Positions 7,662 through 14,657 of a DNA stretch of 19,414 bases are shown piece after piece. Under the pieces are notes generated by a model. It made no database searches. It saw only the letters and a list, made by a program, of their open reading frames with translations, and had not been told where the DNA came from. A program made the position numbers and the translations under genes. The stretch is taken from NCBI RefSeq assembly GCF_004358205.1, contig NZ_SMYO01000031.1, positions 1 to 19,414 of the forward strand. The letters run 5' to 3'. The stretch comes from Bacillus salipaludis. GTDB lineage: Bacteria > Bacillota > Bacilli > Bacillales_B > DSM-18226. Within the stretch, counting starts at the first letter, position 1; each line of letters opens with the position of its first letter.

Positions 7662-7706
7662 GATTTTAAATGCTACTAAGGGTTCTTGTCAGGATTTTTA
7701 GTAAAT

Positions 7707-8879
7707 TTAAAAAGTATCGTAAAAATTTTTAATTGCTTTGTCCACATATACCCATCCTTTCCATCCTATATGAATCGTATCCTTCATAAAATAAGGGTCG
7801 TATTCATGATTGGAAAAATCAGCAATTGGATACCCTTGTGACTCAATTTGATCTTTAATTCGTTTGTAATAAGAAGTACGGCCTTCCTTTGGAAAACCGG
7901 TGTAATCATACCATCTCCCATTAACGGGAATGGAAATAAATAATGGTTTTGCACCTGATTGTTTTAAAAGATCTAGTACAAGCTGAAAATCTAAGTATTC
8001 AAAGGATTTACCGTATGATGCACCTATTTTGGAGTCCTTCAATCGAGGAACTCGCTTCTTTATTTTATTGTATTTCGCATTAATCACATAAAATGAATTA
8101 TTCGTTGACTGCCGTTTACCCATTAAGTCTGCTTGATGTTTTAATTCCCCCCAGGATTTATTTCGTACCTCCGGGCTGACATCGCGTTTGCGCGGAATAC
8201 CGCCTGCTATCGAATAATATAAATCTTTTTTCGTCAGTATTCCTCTATATACACATGCAAATGGCCGTACAAATGCGGCTTTTCGCTTATCCCAAGCATT
8301 ATTCGAAACTTCTGCTTGATAAAGAGTCGAAAGCATTCGATCGTCCTGTACGGGTTTAAACTGTAACAATCGTTTCATCACAATCTTCTTCGTTTTTGGG
8401 TCAATTTTATCGTTAAAAGCAAGATCATATCCCTGAAGTATTGAGTAATTTGGCACAAAGTGCGACAAATCTGCCCCCTGTGGCTGGAACCATTGGGGGG
8501 ATAAAACAAATACAAGTTTTTTTCCTTTTAACTGGTCCATATGTTCAGCAAAGTTGAGAACATGAATCAAAGAAATCGAACCACCGCGTCCAATAAGAAA
8601 AGGAGTAAACCCTTCATAATTTTCTTTAAAATAATTGGATGGATGAAACCGATCAAGCCTAGCCAACTCGGATGAACCGTATATGGGCAAATACTGATGA
8701 TCCTGAAGCATTTTTCCCTGAATATATTTACCTTGAAACATGAGAGGATTCAGTTCTGTTGCTGCTTGACTTACTCTTTGTTTTGGAATGAGACGTTCTA
8801 CCCAGCTATTGGGAATAATAATCAAAATCAACAATGTCAGAAAAGCAAATATCAGCGGTGCAAATAAAGCTTTTTTCAT
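7707..8879 (-). CDS. dltD: DltD, teichoic-acid D-alanylation protein
   Basis: 390 residues, normal length. An N-terminal membrane anchor (residues 5-23) is followed by an extracytoplasmic SGNH-hydrolase-like domain. Family catalytic residues are present: Ser70 in YGSSELAR, and Asp367/His370 in FMKDTIHIGWKGW. Other signatures include LSPQWFQPQG and PLFISIPVNGRWYDYTG. DltD acts at the outer face of the membrane in the last step of D-alanine transfer to lipoteichoic and wall teichoic acids, together with DltB. The ATG overlaps the dltC stop by four bases (ATGA), typical of dlt operons, and a strong terminator follows. The gene is intact while its partner dltB is broken and dltA is absent here, so it may work with another dlt locus or be on its way out. 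Confidence 0.93.
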   Translation of the reverse strand: MKKALFAPLIFAFLTLLILIIIPNSWVERLIPKQRVSQAATELNPLMFQGKYIQGKMLQDHQYLPIYGSSELARLDRFHPSNYFKENYEGFTPFLIGRGGSISLIHVLNFAEHMDQLKGKKLVFVLSPQWFQPQGADLSHFVPNYSILQGYDLAFNDKIDPKTKKIVMKRLLQFKPVQDDRMLSTLYQAEVSNNAWDKRKAAFVRPFACVYRGILTKKDLYYSIAGGIPRKRDVSPEVRNKSWGELKHQADLMGKRQSTNNSFYVINAKYNKIKKRVPRLKDSKIGASYGKSFEYLDFQLVLDLLKQSGAKPLFISIPVNGRWYDYTGFPKEGRTSYYKRIKDQIESQGYPIADFSNHEYDPYFMKDTIHIGWKGWVYVDKAIKNFYDTF

Positions 8880-9112
8880 TTAAATTCGGCCAACTGCTTT
8901 GCGATATTATTGGGGGTATTCCATGTGTCGCGGTCGAATTCCGTAATGGGTACTTTAATGCCAAACAGTTCTTCGATTTGCACAAGCAATTCTACAGTCC
9001 CAAACGAATCGAGCAGCCCAGATTCAAATAAATCAATATCTGGGTCCTCTTTTACTACATCGTCTTGGCAGATTTCCGCCACTAATGCAATAACTTGTTC
9101 ATTCAATTCCAT
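8876..9112 (-). CDS. dltC: DltC, D-alanyl carrier protein
   Basis: 78 residues from ATG at 9112, exactly the Bacillus DltC length. The 4'-phosphopantetheine attachment site is Ser36 in GLLDSFGTVELL, followed by VPITEFDRDTWNTPNNI, a strong family signature. The carrier takes D-alanine from the ligase DltA and passes it to DltB. An ATG three codons upstream is rejected because it abuts the AAAGGAG ribosome site; the chosen ATG lies ten bases from it. The stop of dltB (9118-9120) falls just upstream and dltD overlaps downstream, so the operon order B-C-D is kept. The carrier is intact although dltA is missing from the window. Confidence 0.93.
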   Translation of the reverse strand: MELNEQVIALVAEICQDDVVKEDPDIDLFESGLLDSFGTVELLVQIEELFGIKVPITEFDRDTWNTPNNIAKQLAEFK

Positions 9113-9117
9113 ATAAA

Positions 9118-9500
9118 TCATACTCCTTTATGTAAAAACTGTCCTGAAAAAATATAAAATCCAAAGCATACGAAATGGAACGCGATGATGACAGGCGGTA
9201 TATGGGCTTTTTTAATTTTGTGGCCACCAATGATATTTCTTATTAATTTGTTCAAACGAATTATTAGCAACAATTAAAAATGCGTGGTAAACCCCATAAA
9301 GAATATATTGAATTTCCAATCCGTGCCAAAAGCCCATTAATAAAAATAACAGAATATAACCCAAATTGGAAACTATTTGTCGATATTTACTCCATTTTTT
9401 CTTCGTTATCCAAAACACAAACCGCATAAACACATAATCCCTGAACTAAAAGGACAGCATCATATGCCAGCGATTCCAGAAGTCTTCATATTTAAAAGCA
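9118..9500 (-). pseudogene. dltB: DltB C-terminal part (MBOAT acyltransferase), broken
   Basis: Recognisable DltB blocks in order: DFWNRWHMMLSF, then TAG at 9446-9448 where Trp is expected, FRDYVFMRFVFWITKKK, LLFLLMGFWHGLEIQYILYG (which carries the catalytic-region histidine of MBOAT enzymes), and NKKYHWWPQ. A frameshift near 9206-9212 then leads to KKAHIPPVIIAFHFVCFGFY, IFSGQFLHKGV and a TGA five bases before dltC. Everything upstream of DFWN, about two thirds of the protein, is absent. The gene therefore has a truncation, one nonsense codon and one frameshift. DltB normally forms the membrane channel that moves D-alanine across the membrane, so this locus cannot work alone. Confidence 0.85.
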
Positions 9501-9524
9501 CTTAAGTAGTTCAATAAAAGCCAA

Positions 9525-9698
9525 TTATGTTTTTCCCTTTTGTTTTCTTTCAAAATAAATCCACGTGTAATAAATTATTCAAAAAACAATAGGAACAGAA
9601 AACACATAAGGTCTCTGATTAGCTGGAAGAAAGTATATTAAAAATATCCCGATTATTAGCATAGGTGGCATAAGAATAAAATACTTCTTTTTATGCAC
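9525..9698 (-). pseudogene. small DUF3311-like membrane protein with a nonsense codon
   Basis: GTG at 9696-9698 follows GGGAGGGG by six bases. The 57-codon reading (starting MHKKKYFILMPPMLIIGIFL) gives two membrane segments: one at residues 7-23, the second after the conserved PYVFSVPIVF, ending FERKQKGKT. The expected Trp after VPIVF is TGA. The length, the P-N-x-x-P-Y-V-F-x-x-P loop and the basic end resemble DUF3311 proteins, which usually precede sodium:solute symporter genes. Here it is followed within 25 bases by a dltB fragment instead, which suggests a deletion joined two unrelated loci. Family call is moderate. Confidence 0.5.
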
Positions 9699-9747
9699 GC
9701 TGATCCCCTCCCTTTTGTTTAATGCTACCAAAAAAAATCCATTCTCT

Positions 9748-9772
9748 TGTTCAACTAACCTGCCCCGTTAGC
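9748..9772 (+). repeat. R9: A module interrupted after GTTAG
   Basis: TTGTTCAACTAACCTGCCCC then GTTAG is a perfect A-module start. The expected TTGAATAAG is replaced by the structured insert. GTTTAAGTAGAAAGGTTGCAC near 10006-10026 may be a weak remnant of a B module on the far side. Confidence 0.65.
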
Positions 9773-10010
9773 CATCCATGCAGCGCAAAATCAGCGCTGC
9801 ACCACAGAGAATGAAAATGGCTAAGACCGTCTATACTGTTTTAATGCTGGCGAAGAAGGTCTTTGAACTATGGTGCCTTTGAGCCCATCCGTTAGTCTGA
9901 CTCCAACGACCACGGTGTACCACCGACTGTCGCACCCTTTAGGGGTAGCACTCATGGGAGATTAATCCTTTTTCTGGTTGTTGCGCCAGCTTTAACTGAT
10001 TTCAGTTTAA
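9769..10010 (+). ncRNA. structured non-coding insert, possible IS end or ncRNA (IS110-like guess)
   Basis: Visibly richer in G+C than its surroundings and without an ORF. It contains nested pairings: TTAGCCAT (9769-9776) with ATGGCTAA (9817-9824), enclosing the perfect stem TGCAGCGC/GCGCTGCA; AAGACC with GGTCTT; CCCAT with ATGGG enclosing the hairpin CGGTG-TAC-CACCG and ACCC-TTTAG-GGGT; finally TTAACTG-ATTT-CAGTTTAA. Successive hairpins without a transposase could be the non-coding end of an insertion sequence. The bridge-RNA region of IS110-type elements is one candidate, from general resemblance only. Confidence 0.35.
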
Positions 10011-10238
10011 GTAGAAAGGTTGCACAAGTCGATCTACCAGCCAATCTTATATACGATCCTTCAAGAGGCTCAGCCTTTTTTTAAAAACTGGTTTTTCTGG
10101 GTCTATTTTTTCATGCCCTTTTTCAGTTTTTATTTTCATGGGAGTTCAATAAATTCAACAAAAAAGCGTAAATCCTTTTTGGATAAACTCAGCCATAATT
10201 ACTACAGAAAACATTAAAGGCGTGACAATAGATCTCGC

Positions 10239-10673
10239 CTATTTTTCACCCGAAGAATATTTGCCAAAACTAGGAAATAAGCGCAAGCTGTGTGCTATTA
10301 AAAATTGCGCTGTATAATAGGTTGTCATTATCAGGATATCAGAATAGGGAATCTCTGAAACAAACAAATTCCATGATAGAATTGAGTCTGAGAGGACGAA
10401 TAAAATACTTCCAATTATTGCCCATATATTTTGGGACAAAAATCCAGTCCAACACATTAGCCCATCACCTAGCATACAGAAAAATAATCCGCACCATATA
10501 ATCCAATGGGGGCGTGATTTTTTATCAGGTATTAGTTTATAAGCATAGAAAAGAATTAGCCACATTGGGATTAATTTAAATATCATTTTGATTGCTTCTG
10601 GTTTGCTGGAAATGCCAAATATGTATATAAGGCTCATAAGTAAAATGAAAGTGGGTAATCGATAGGTTTTCAA
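10239..10673 (-). CDS. YhhN/TMEM86-family membrane protein, apparently internally deleted
   Basis: 144 residues from TTG at 10673 (GAGGTG six bases upstream), against roughly 200-220 expected for YhhN proteins (lysoplasmalogenase-like). The front (LPTFILLMSLIYIFG, FKLIPMWLILFYAYKLIP) and the GDGLM motif of the conserved LGD region are present. So is the C-terminal signature SQNIWAIIGSILFVLSDSIL followed by TTYYTAQFLIAHSL. The central helices between GDGLM and CWTGFLS (about 60-70 residues) are missing without loss of frame. About four of seven or eight membrane segments remain. Probably inactive, though the frame is open. It stands alone between repeat R10 and the structured insert. Confidence 0.65.
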   Translation of the reverse strand: MKTYRLPTFILLMSLIYIFGISSKPEAIKMIFKLIPMWLILFYAYKLIPDKKSRPHWIIWCGLFFCMLGDGLMCWTGFLSQNIWAIIGSILFVLSDSILSWNLFVSEIPYSDILIMTTYYTAQFLIAHSLRLFPSFGKYSSGEK

Positions 10674-10682
10674 TATATTCAC

Positions 10683-11040
10683 CTCTTTGTATCAGTTTTA
10701 TTTCTCTTTTTTATTGCCAACAGCTTCTCCAAATAGGATTTTAATAATCTACTATTTTCTTTAAAACTTAACGTTTTCCTTCCGGAAACTAAACTGCTTC
10801 TTTAGTCCTGCCACGTTAGTCGAATAAGAAAAAAAGACCGCCACAGCGATCTCCATTTTTAACTCTTGCACCCGTTTGTTTAAGTGTAATCCTTCACAAT
10901 CTTTTCTACACCTTAAAATTTAATCCCTATTAAGTGTTGTTCCAGAATCCAATACAATAAAAAAAGACGCCTTATCATTCAAGTAAAGCGCCCGATTATG
11001 GAAGAACGAAGGTATTAAATACCAAAATCTTCTTTGGAAA
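10683..11040. other. spacer between YhhN gene and tetR
   Basis: Occupied mostly by repeat R10, plus a second A-run and imperfect stem at about 10962-10993 (AAAAAAAGACGCC, GGGCGC on the opposite side) that could terminate the tetR unit on the minus strand. Confidence 0.5.
10786..10902 (+). repeat. R10: full repeat with a duplicated A core
   Basis: ACTAAACTGCTTCTTTAGT is followed by a second core CCTGCCACGTTAGTCGAATA, an A-run, an imperfect hairpin (GACCGCCACAGCGATC), then a perfect B module (AACTCTTGCACCCGTTTGTT) and tail (AAGTGTAATCCTTCACAATC). Confidence 0.8.
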
Positions 11041-11634
11041 TTATTTTGTCAAAATACGTATTAACACATCCACATCTGGTAACCCATACTCTTCATCAAT
11101 CTCTTCTTGAGTGAGAAGACTGTTTAGGATGGTAAAATACCATGACAACATTCTTCGGGGTTCGCCTGGAGAAAATTCACCCGATTCCTGTCCTTTAACG
11201 AAAATAGGAATTATCGGATCGATCAGAACATTTGTTGAAACTTCTTCAAAGATTTGTGTGACCTTTTCAGGAACATCTTCAGCTTTGCGAGCACGTTCCA
11301 TTAACATAAAGGCATACATATTATTCTCATCAAGCATGTTTTTCGTTAAGGTTCTAATTTGTTCAAAAGGTGTTCCTGGTAAGGATCCAACATACTCGAG
11401 TTCCCTTCTTGCTTCTCCCATCAATTCTTGGACGAGAGTTATGAAAAGCTCCTCTTTAGAATTGAAGTAACGGTAAATTAATCCTTCACTAATGCTTGCT
11501 TCCTTAGCAATCATGCTCGTTTTCGTGCCTGTATATCCTCTGCGGGCAAACATTTTAAGCGCCGCTAGTTTTATCTGCTCTCTGCGTTCGTCACGGATTT
11601 GATCAAGCTGCTGCTGTCTGTTTAATGGAGACAC
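11041..11634 (-). CDS. TetR/AcrR-family transcriptional repressor
   Basis: 197 residues. The N-terminal TetR helix-turn-helix is at about residues 18-65 (IKLAALKMFARRGYTGTKTS, IAKEASISEGLIYRYFNSKE), followed by an all-helical ligand-binding and dimerisation domain that is not specific enough to name a ligand. GTG start with GGAGG eight bases upstream. It lies 72 bases downstream of the alpha/beta hydrolase on the same strand with no terminator between, so the two are probably co-transcribed. A 19-bp TGAGTGA-type palindrome, the usual look of a TetR operator, lies in front of the hydrolase, suggesting that this protein represses its own unit. Intact. Confidence 0.88.
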   Translation of the reverse strand: MSPLNRQQQLDQIRDERREQIKLAALKMFARRGYTGTKTSMIAKEASISEGLIYRYFNSKEELFITLVQELMGEARRELEYVGSLPGTPFEQIRTLTKNMLDENNMYAFMLMERARKAEDVPEKVTQIFEEVSTNVLIDPIIPIFVKGQESGEFSPGEPRRMLSWYFTILNSLLTQEEIDEEYGLPDVDVLIRILTK

Positions 11635-11706
11635 CCTTCCAACCTCCGGATCTAATAAATGTCATATTCATTATATCATTTAGTTAGAGAACTTTTGCTT
11701 TTACAA

Positions 11707-12741
11707 TTAGTTGATAAACGTGGGAACCAGTGGACGTACCCTCTTGACCAACTCCTCAAGAAACTGATTAGGACGGGCAAAACACGCAAGATGGCCAGCT
11801 TTTTTGATGAGAACAAACTCCTTATGAGGGGCTTCAATCTCATCATAATAAGCTCTAGCCAGTTCAGATGGCGTGATAATATCATTATCTCCGTGAAGGA
11901 TATAAACTGGCACCTCAAATTTACCGTATTTTTTAAAATCAAATTTTATTAATTCATCAAATAGATGGTCAAGGGAATAACTCATACCTTTAAAAATATC
12001 CATCAAATCACGTATTTTATGTTCCGGAGAAGAGAGCATAGATGGCAAAATTAAGTCTGTAATCATATTGGGGACATCCTTAATAGTTTTAACGAGAAGT
12101 CGATTCCTCTTGTCAAAATCTTTACGACTCCATTGGGATTGATTCGATCCCATTTTCTCAAGCAACTGCACCCCCTTCGTATTGCCTGCCCCGTAAAGAG
12201 CGTTGACTGATAATGTATACAAAAGATTTTGTGAATCTGGGGCATTCTGATCTGTACCGACATAGGCATAAAAAAGATCTGGCCGAAGCTTTGCCATCAT
12301 GATCCCAATTAGGCTGCCTGCAGAGCTTCCAATAAGAATTACCTTTTGATGACCGAGTATATCACATAGGTATTCTGCAACCTCTATCCCATCCTTCGCG
12401 AGACGTTCGAAAGTGATTGCTCCGCTACCGTCTTTACCGTTCTTGCCAAAAGTCTTTCCTGCTCCACGCTGATCCCACTGAACGACAATGAAGTGCTTCT
12501 CCCATGAACGCAACAACGGACTAAAGATGGAATAAGTCGAAGCCGGACCGCCATGAATCAGTAACAAAACGGGGGTGTTCCGATTCTCGCCACGAATCGT
12601 GATCCATTGATCGATACCGCCAATTTTAACGTAACAGCCTTCAACGATGCTGTTAGCCGTGCTGATTTGTAGCTCTTTGACATTCTTTCTCTGATTTCTC
12701 TTTCGTAGAACGATTTCTTGGAGGATATTAATTTGGCTCAT
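11707..12741 (-). CDS. alpha/beta hydrolase, proline-iminopeptidase-like
   Basis: 344 residues, one alpha/beta-hydrolase domain. Oxyanion-hole motif LLLIHGGPAS (59-68) and QWDQRGAGKT (88-97) are typical of the prolyl aminopeptidase branch (S33). The nucleophile elbow is GSSAG with Ser140; Asp287 in HGDND and His317 in KKAGH complete the triad. A variable cap region lies at about 165-265. No signal peptide; the N-terminus is basic (LRKRNQRKN). ATG at 12739-12741 with GAGGG upstream. Many such Bacillus proteins are annotated as proline iminopeptidase without proof, so the substrate is unknown. Pairing with a TetR gene and an operator just upstream of the start suggests induction by a small molecule that the enzyme may modify. 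Confidence 0.85.
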   Translation of the reverse strand: MSQINILQEIVLRKRNQRKNVKELQISTANSIVEGCYVKIGGIDQWITIRGENRNTPVLLLIHGGPASTYSIFSPLLRSWEKHFIVVQWDQRGAGKTFGKNGKDGSGAITFERLAKDGIEVAEYLCDILGHQKVILIGSSAGSLIGIMMAKLRPDLFYAYVGTDQNAPDSQNLLYTLSVNALYGAGNTKGVQLLEKMGSNQSQWSRKDFDKRNRLLVKTIKDVPNMITDLILPSMLSSPEHKIRDLMDIFKGMSYSLDHLFDELIKFDFKKYGKFEVPVYILHGDNDIITPSELARAYYDEIEAPHKEFVLIKKAGHLACFARPNQFLEELVKRVRPLVPTFIN

Positions 12742-12768
12742 TCGAACATGCCCTCTTCCCTTTTTAAA

Positions 12769-12787
12769 TGAGTGAGTGACTTACTCA
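12769..12787. promoter_or_regulatory. palindromic operator for the TetR regulator
   Basis: TGAGTGAGTGACTTACTCA is a near-perfect palindrome of the TGAGTGA-N-TCACTCA type bound by many TetR/AcrR proteins. It lies 28 bases before the hydrolase start, where bound repressor would block transcription. Binding by the adjacent regulator is inferred. Confidence 0.65.
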
Positions 12788-12821
12788 ACTATAGATTGAG
12801 GTATTTTATGGAAATTGTCAA
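12788..12821 (-). promoter_or_regulatory. candidate promoter of the hydrolase-tetR unit
   Basis: On the minus strand TTGACA (12821-12816) is an exact -35 box. The -10 is unclear: CAATCT at 17-bp spacing is poor, and TATAGT is 22 bp away. Confidence 0.35.
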
Positions 12822-12888
12822 CAACAAATTTTCATCAATAGATAAAAGAAAATTTCTTTATAGATTTCTCCTTCGGAAAAAGAAATAA

Positions 12889-12940
12889 AATACCCTTTAC
12901 TTCAATAAGAAAGCCTCCAGTATGATGGCAGCAACTCTTG
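12889..12940 (+). repeat. R11: decayed repeat copy
   Basis: CTTCAATAAGAAAGCCTCCA, then GGCAGCAACTCTTGAATG, keeps the end of the A module, part of a hairpin and the start of the B module. It lies 3' of the small membrane-protein gene. Confidence 0.4.
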
Positions 12941-12960
12941 AATGAAAACACCCTATTAAT

Positions 12961-13140
12961 TCAAGATGATTGTTTTTTTCCTTTCTTACTCCTTGCAATC
13001 ATAATTCCTCCAACCACACACCCAATCCCTAAAATATGCATTATAATGTTACCAATTTTACCTAAGACATCATCTGTTAATCCAATTAAAAAACTACCAA
13101 ATAAAATGAGTAAAATGACAAAAAATAATTTCAAATTCAT
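12961..13140 (-). CDS. small two-helix membrane protein
   Basis: 59 residues from the ATG at 13138-13140, chosen because GGAG lies seven bases upstream; an earlier in-frame start would overlap that site. Two hydrophobic segments (residues 4-21 and 30-48), a short acidic loop (TDD) and a basic tail (RSKKGKKQSS) predict both ends on the cytoplasmic side. No known family recognised. It stands alone, with repeat R12 upstream and R11 downstream. Confidence 0.55.
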   Translation of the reverse strand: MNLKLFFVILLILFGSFLIGLTDDVLGKIGNIIMHILGIGCVVGGIMIARSKKGKKQSS

Positions 13141-13244
13141 TTTCCCACTCCATAGTGGCATTCACAATTTTAACGAATCACCTTTACCATTCTATGTATT
13201 TTCCGTTAGGGAATATCATGGATTTTAGAGCTTTTTTTATGTTC

Positions 13245-13347
13245 ATTTAATTATCCTGCCAGTTAGTGGAACAAGAAAAAAAGCCGCAGCAGCGACCCTT
13301 TTGTTTAACTCAAGCACCCGTTTGTTTAAGTACAGTTATTCACAAAC
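13245..13347 (+). repeat. R12: full repeat copy
   Basis: TTATCCTGCCAGTTAGTGGA, ACAAGAAAAAAAG, hairpin GCCGCAGCAGCG, then AACTCAAGCACCCGTTTGTT and the tail AAGTACAGTTATTCACAAAC. It lies between two divergent genes, so here the hairpin is not downstream of any gene. Confidence 0.8.
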
Positions 13348-13424
13348 TCAAAATTAACATTTATAAAATAAGCATTTTAATACCACCTTAGATATTGGGG
13401 GAAAATACCTTTGAGGTGGTTAAA

Positions 13425-13844
13425 GTGATTAAAAAGATATTAATAAGTATTTGTATTTTTAAATTAATTACAACCAGTGCTATGGCTCAAACAAATCAAC
13501 AAATACAAATTATCGATATAAATAAAGGTAAAGTCATAAAAAATGTTCAAAAAAACTCTGATTTACAACAAGAAGTAGAGAAATTCCTGGAAGGAATAAC
13601 AGGGGTTTACGTGAAGTTGAATCCTTATCCTAATAATGGGTTTGTGATAAAAATCCCTTTAGAACCTAATGTTATGGTTAATAATCATTGGTTCAATGAC
13701 TTTGTAGATGAAGTAATGATTATATTTCCTAGTCAAGAACAACACCCATATTTATTGGTTTTTGACAACGAGAACCAACCATATTTTTTAACATTTCAAG
13801 ACGATACAAGTAAATTCTTGGGATTATTAAATTTTAAGCCGTAG
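13425..13844 (+). CDS. small exported protein of unknown function
   Basis: 139 residues from GTG at 13425, chosen because GAGGTGG lies five bases upstream and the product then begins with a textbook signal peptide: MIKK, hydrophobic core, cleavage after Ala21 (SAMA-QT). The mature part (IQIIDINKGKVIKNV, VEKFLEGITGVYVKLNPYPN, GFVIKIPLEP, WFNDFVDEVMIIFPSQEQ) is compact and mixed alpha/beta, and has no cysteine or obvious catalytic motif. It resembles short secreted Bacillus proteins of unknown role; I cannot name the family. A strong terminator begins immediately after the stop, so it is monocistronic. Confidence 0.75.
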   Translation: MIKKILISICIFKLITTSAMAQTNQQIQIIDINKGKVIKNVQKNSDLQQEVEKFLEGITGVYVKLNPYPNNGFVIKIPLEPNVMVNNHWFNDFVDEVMIIFPSQEQHPYLLVFDNENQPYFLTFQDDTSKFLGLLNFKP

Positions 13845-13868
13845 ACCTCAGAAATGAGGTTTATTTTA
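13845..13868 (+). terminator. terminator of the exported-protein gene
   Basis: ACCTCA-GAAA-TGAGGT followed by TTATTTTA, starting directly after the TAG. Confidence 0.8.
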
Positions 13869-13872
13869 TGCG

Positions 13873-13900
13873 TTTTAACTAACATGACCGTTAGTGAGTA
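13873..13900 (+). repeat. R13: A-module fragment
   Basis: TTAACTAACATGACCGTTAG followed by TGAGTA; no hairpin or B module attached. Confidence 0.45.
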
Positions 13901-14051
13901 TTTGTGAGAAATCCTTGCTTTTTAATAATACGAAATGCGAATCTCCGACTGTCCACTTTTCATATCTATTTATGGTCCTTCTCCTAGGTTGTCTCCCAGT
14001 GCCATGCTTAAGTGTAGTCTTTTATTACGTCGAAAGGATTAATAAATACAA

Positions 14052-14073
14052 AAAAGCCCTTCTAGGGGCTTTT
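14052..14073. terminator. orphan bidirectional terminator-like hairpin
   Basis: AAAAGCCC and GGGCTTTT form an 8-bp stem around TTCTAG. It has T residues on one side and A on the other, so it could work in both directions. No gene ends nearby. Confidence 0.55.
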
Positions 14074-14323
14074 GTGATTGAGACTGTCTTTGTGACAAGT
14101 CTATGTGCTAAGCAAGATTATGGCTTTTCGGATACACTCTAGACTATGCATCAGTTTAACTTGAGTACCTAATCGGTTAAGTTTTACTTGGAGTTATTTT
14201 TTAGAACATACCGAGAATTAATTCGTTAAAAAATCAGCCCTTGTCCATTCCATTTCATTATCTTGTACATATATTATTATTACACCAAGCCAGTCATATT
14301 ACATTACCTTTTTGGATATAAAG

Positions 14324-14353
14324 AACGTTTGCCATAAAGCAGACGTTTTTTTC
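14324..14353 (+). terminator. orphan terminator-like hairpin
   Basis: AACGTTTGC (14324-14332) pairs with GCAGACGTT (14339-14347) with one G-T wobble, followed by TTTTT. No upstream gene recognised. Confidence 0.6.
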
Positions 14354-14478
14354 GATTTATAGGCATTTCGTACATTTTGCCTTATCAATATGATGTTTGT
14401 CCAAGCAATTCTTGTCTTATGAAATATGATACATAGTGAAGGATTTAATTTCGAACATTCTAACAGGTGGTGATAAGT

Positions 14479-14604
14479 ATGTGCTTTGGAGGATTTGGCT
14501 ACGGAGGCTATGGCTACGGTGGTTTCGGCGGAGGCAGTACATTTGTTTTAATCGTCGTATTGTTTATCCTTTTAATTATTGTTGGTACTTCCTTTATTGT
14601 TTAA
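14479..14604 (+). CDS. YjcZ-family tiny sporulation/membrane peptide
   Basis: 41 residues. A glycine/aromatic front ([20 protein letters not shown]) is joined to a single hydrophobic helix ([18 protein letters not shown]). This is the hallmark of the YjcZ/SscA-like 'tiny transmembrane' proteins of Bacillaceae, several of which are made in the mother cell during sporulation and are found in spores. ATG is preceded by AGGTGG at good spacing. A second peptide with the same helix follows 53 bases downstream, and a shared terminator follows that, so the two form a small operon. No clear sporulation-sigma promoter was found. Confidence 0.85.
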   Translation: MCFGGFGYGGYGYGGFGGGSTFVLIVVLFILLIIVGTSFIV

Positions 14605-14657
14605 TAAACCAATACACGTTCTAGCGGAAAGAATGATTATGGCTGGAGGTGCAATAA

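Larger units (their letters stand above)
7331..7706. other. spacer 3' of dltD
   Basis: Holds possible upstream pieces of the broken 7046-7330 gene, the R8 A-module fragment and the dltD terminator. Nothing else recognised. Confidence 0.4.
9699..10238. other. gene-free region with structured insert
   Basis: Contains R9, the structured G+C-richer block 9769-10010 described separately, and at 10157-10190 a decayed copy of an R1-type hairpin (AAAAAAGCGTAAATCC, TTTTTGGATAAAC). No protein gene supported. Confidence 0.5.
13862..14478. other. spacer with two hairpins and no supported gene
   Basis: Contains R13 and two strong terminator-like hairpins (14052-14073 and 14324-14353) with no recognisable gene in front of them. 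This suggests lost genes or unseen short RNAs. A GTG-started 82-codon reading at 13894-14142 overlaps R13 and the first hairpin and is not believed. Confidence 0.45.

Noticed and set aside
9110..9121. Upstream ATG of dltC as the start
   Set aside because: It directly abuts the ribosome site; the second ATG gives ideal spacing and the family length of 78 residues.
10020..10217. 65-codon plus-strand ORF rich in F and Y
   Set aside because: T-rich spacer sequence read through a decayed repeat hairpin; no ribosome site.
13894..14142. 82-codon GTG ORF on the plus strand
   Set aside because: It begins in repeat R13, crosses a perfect terminator hairpin, has no ribosome site and no recognisable domain.
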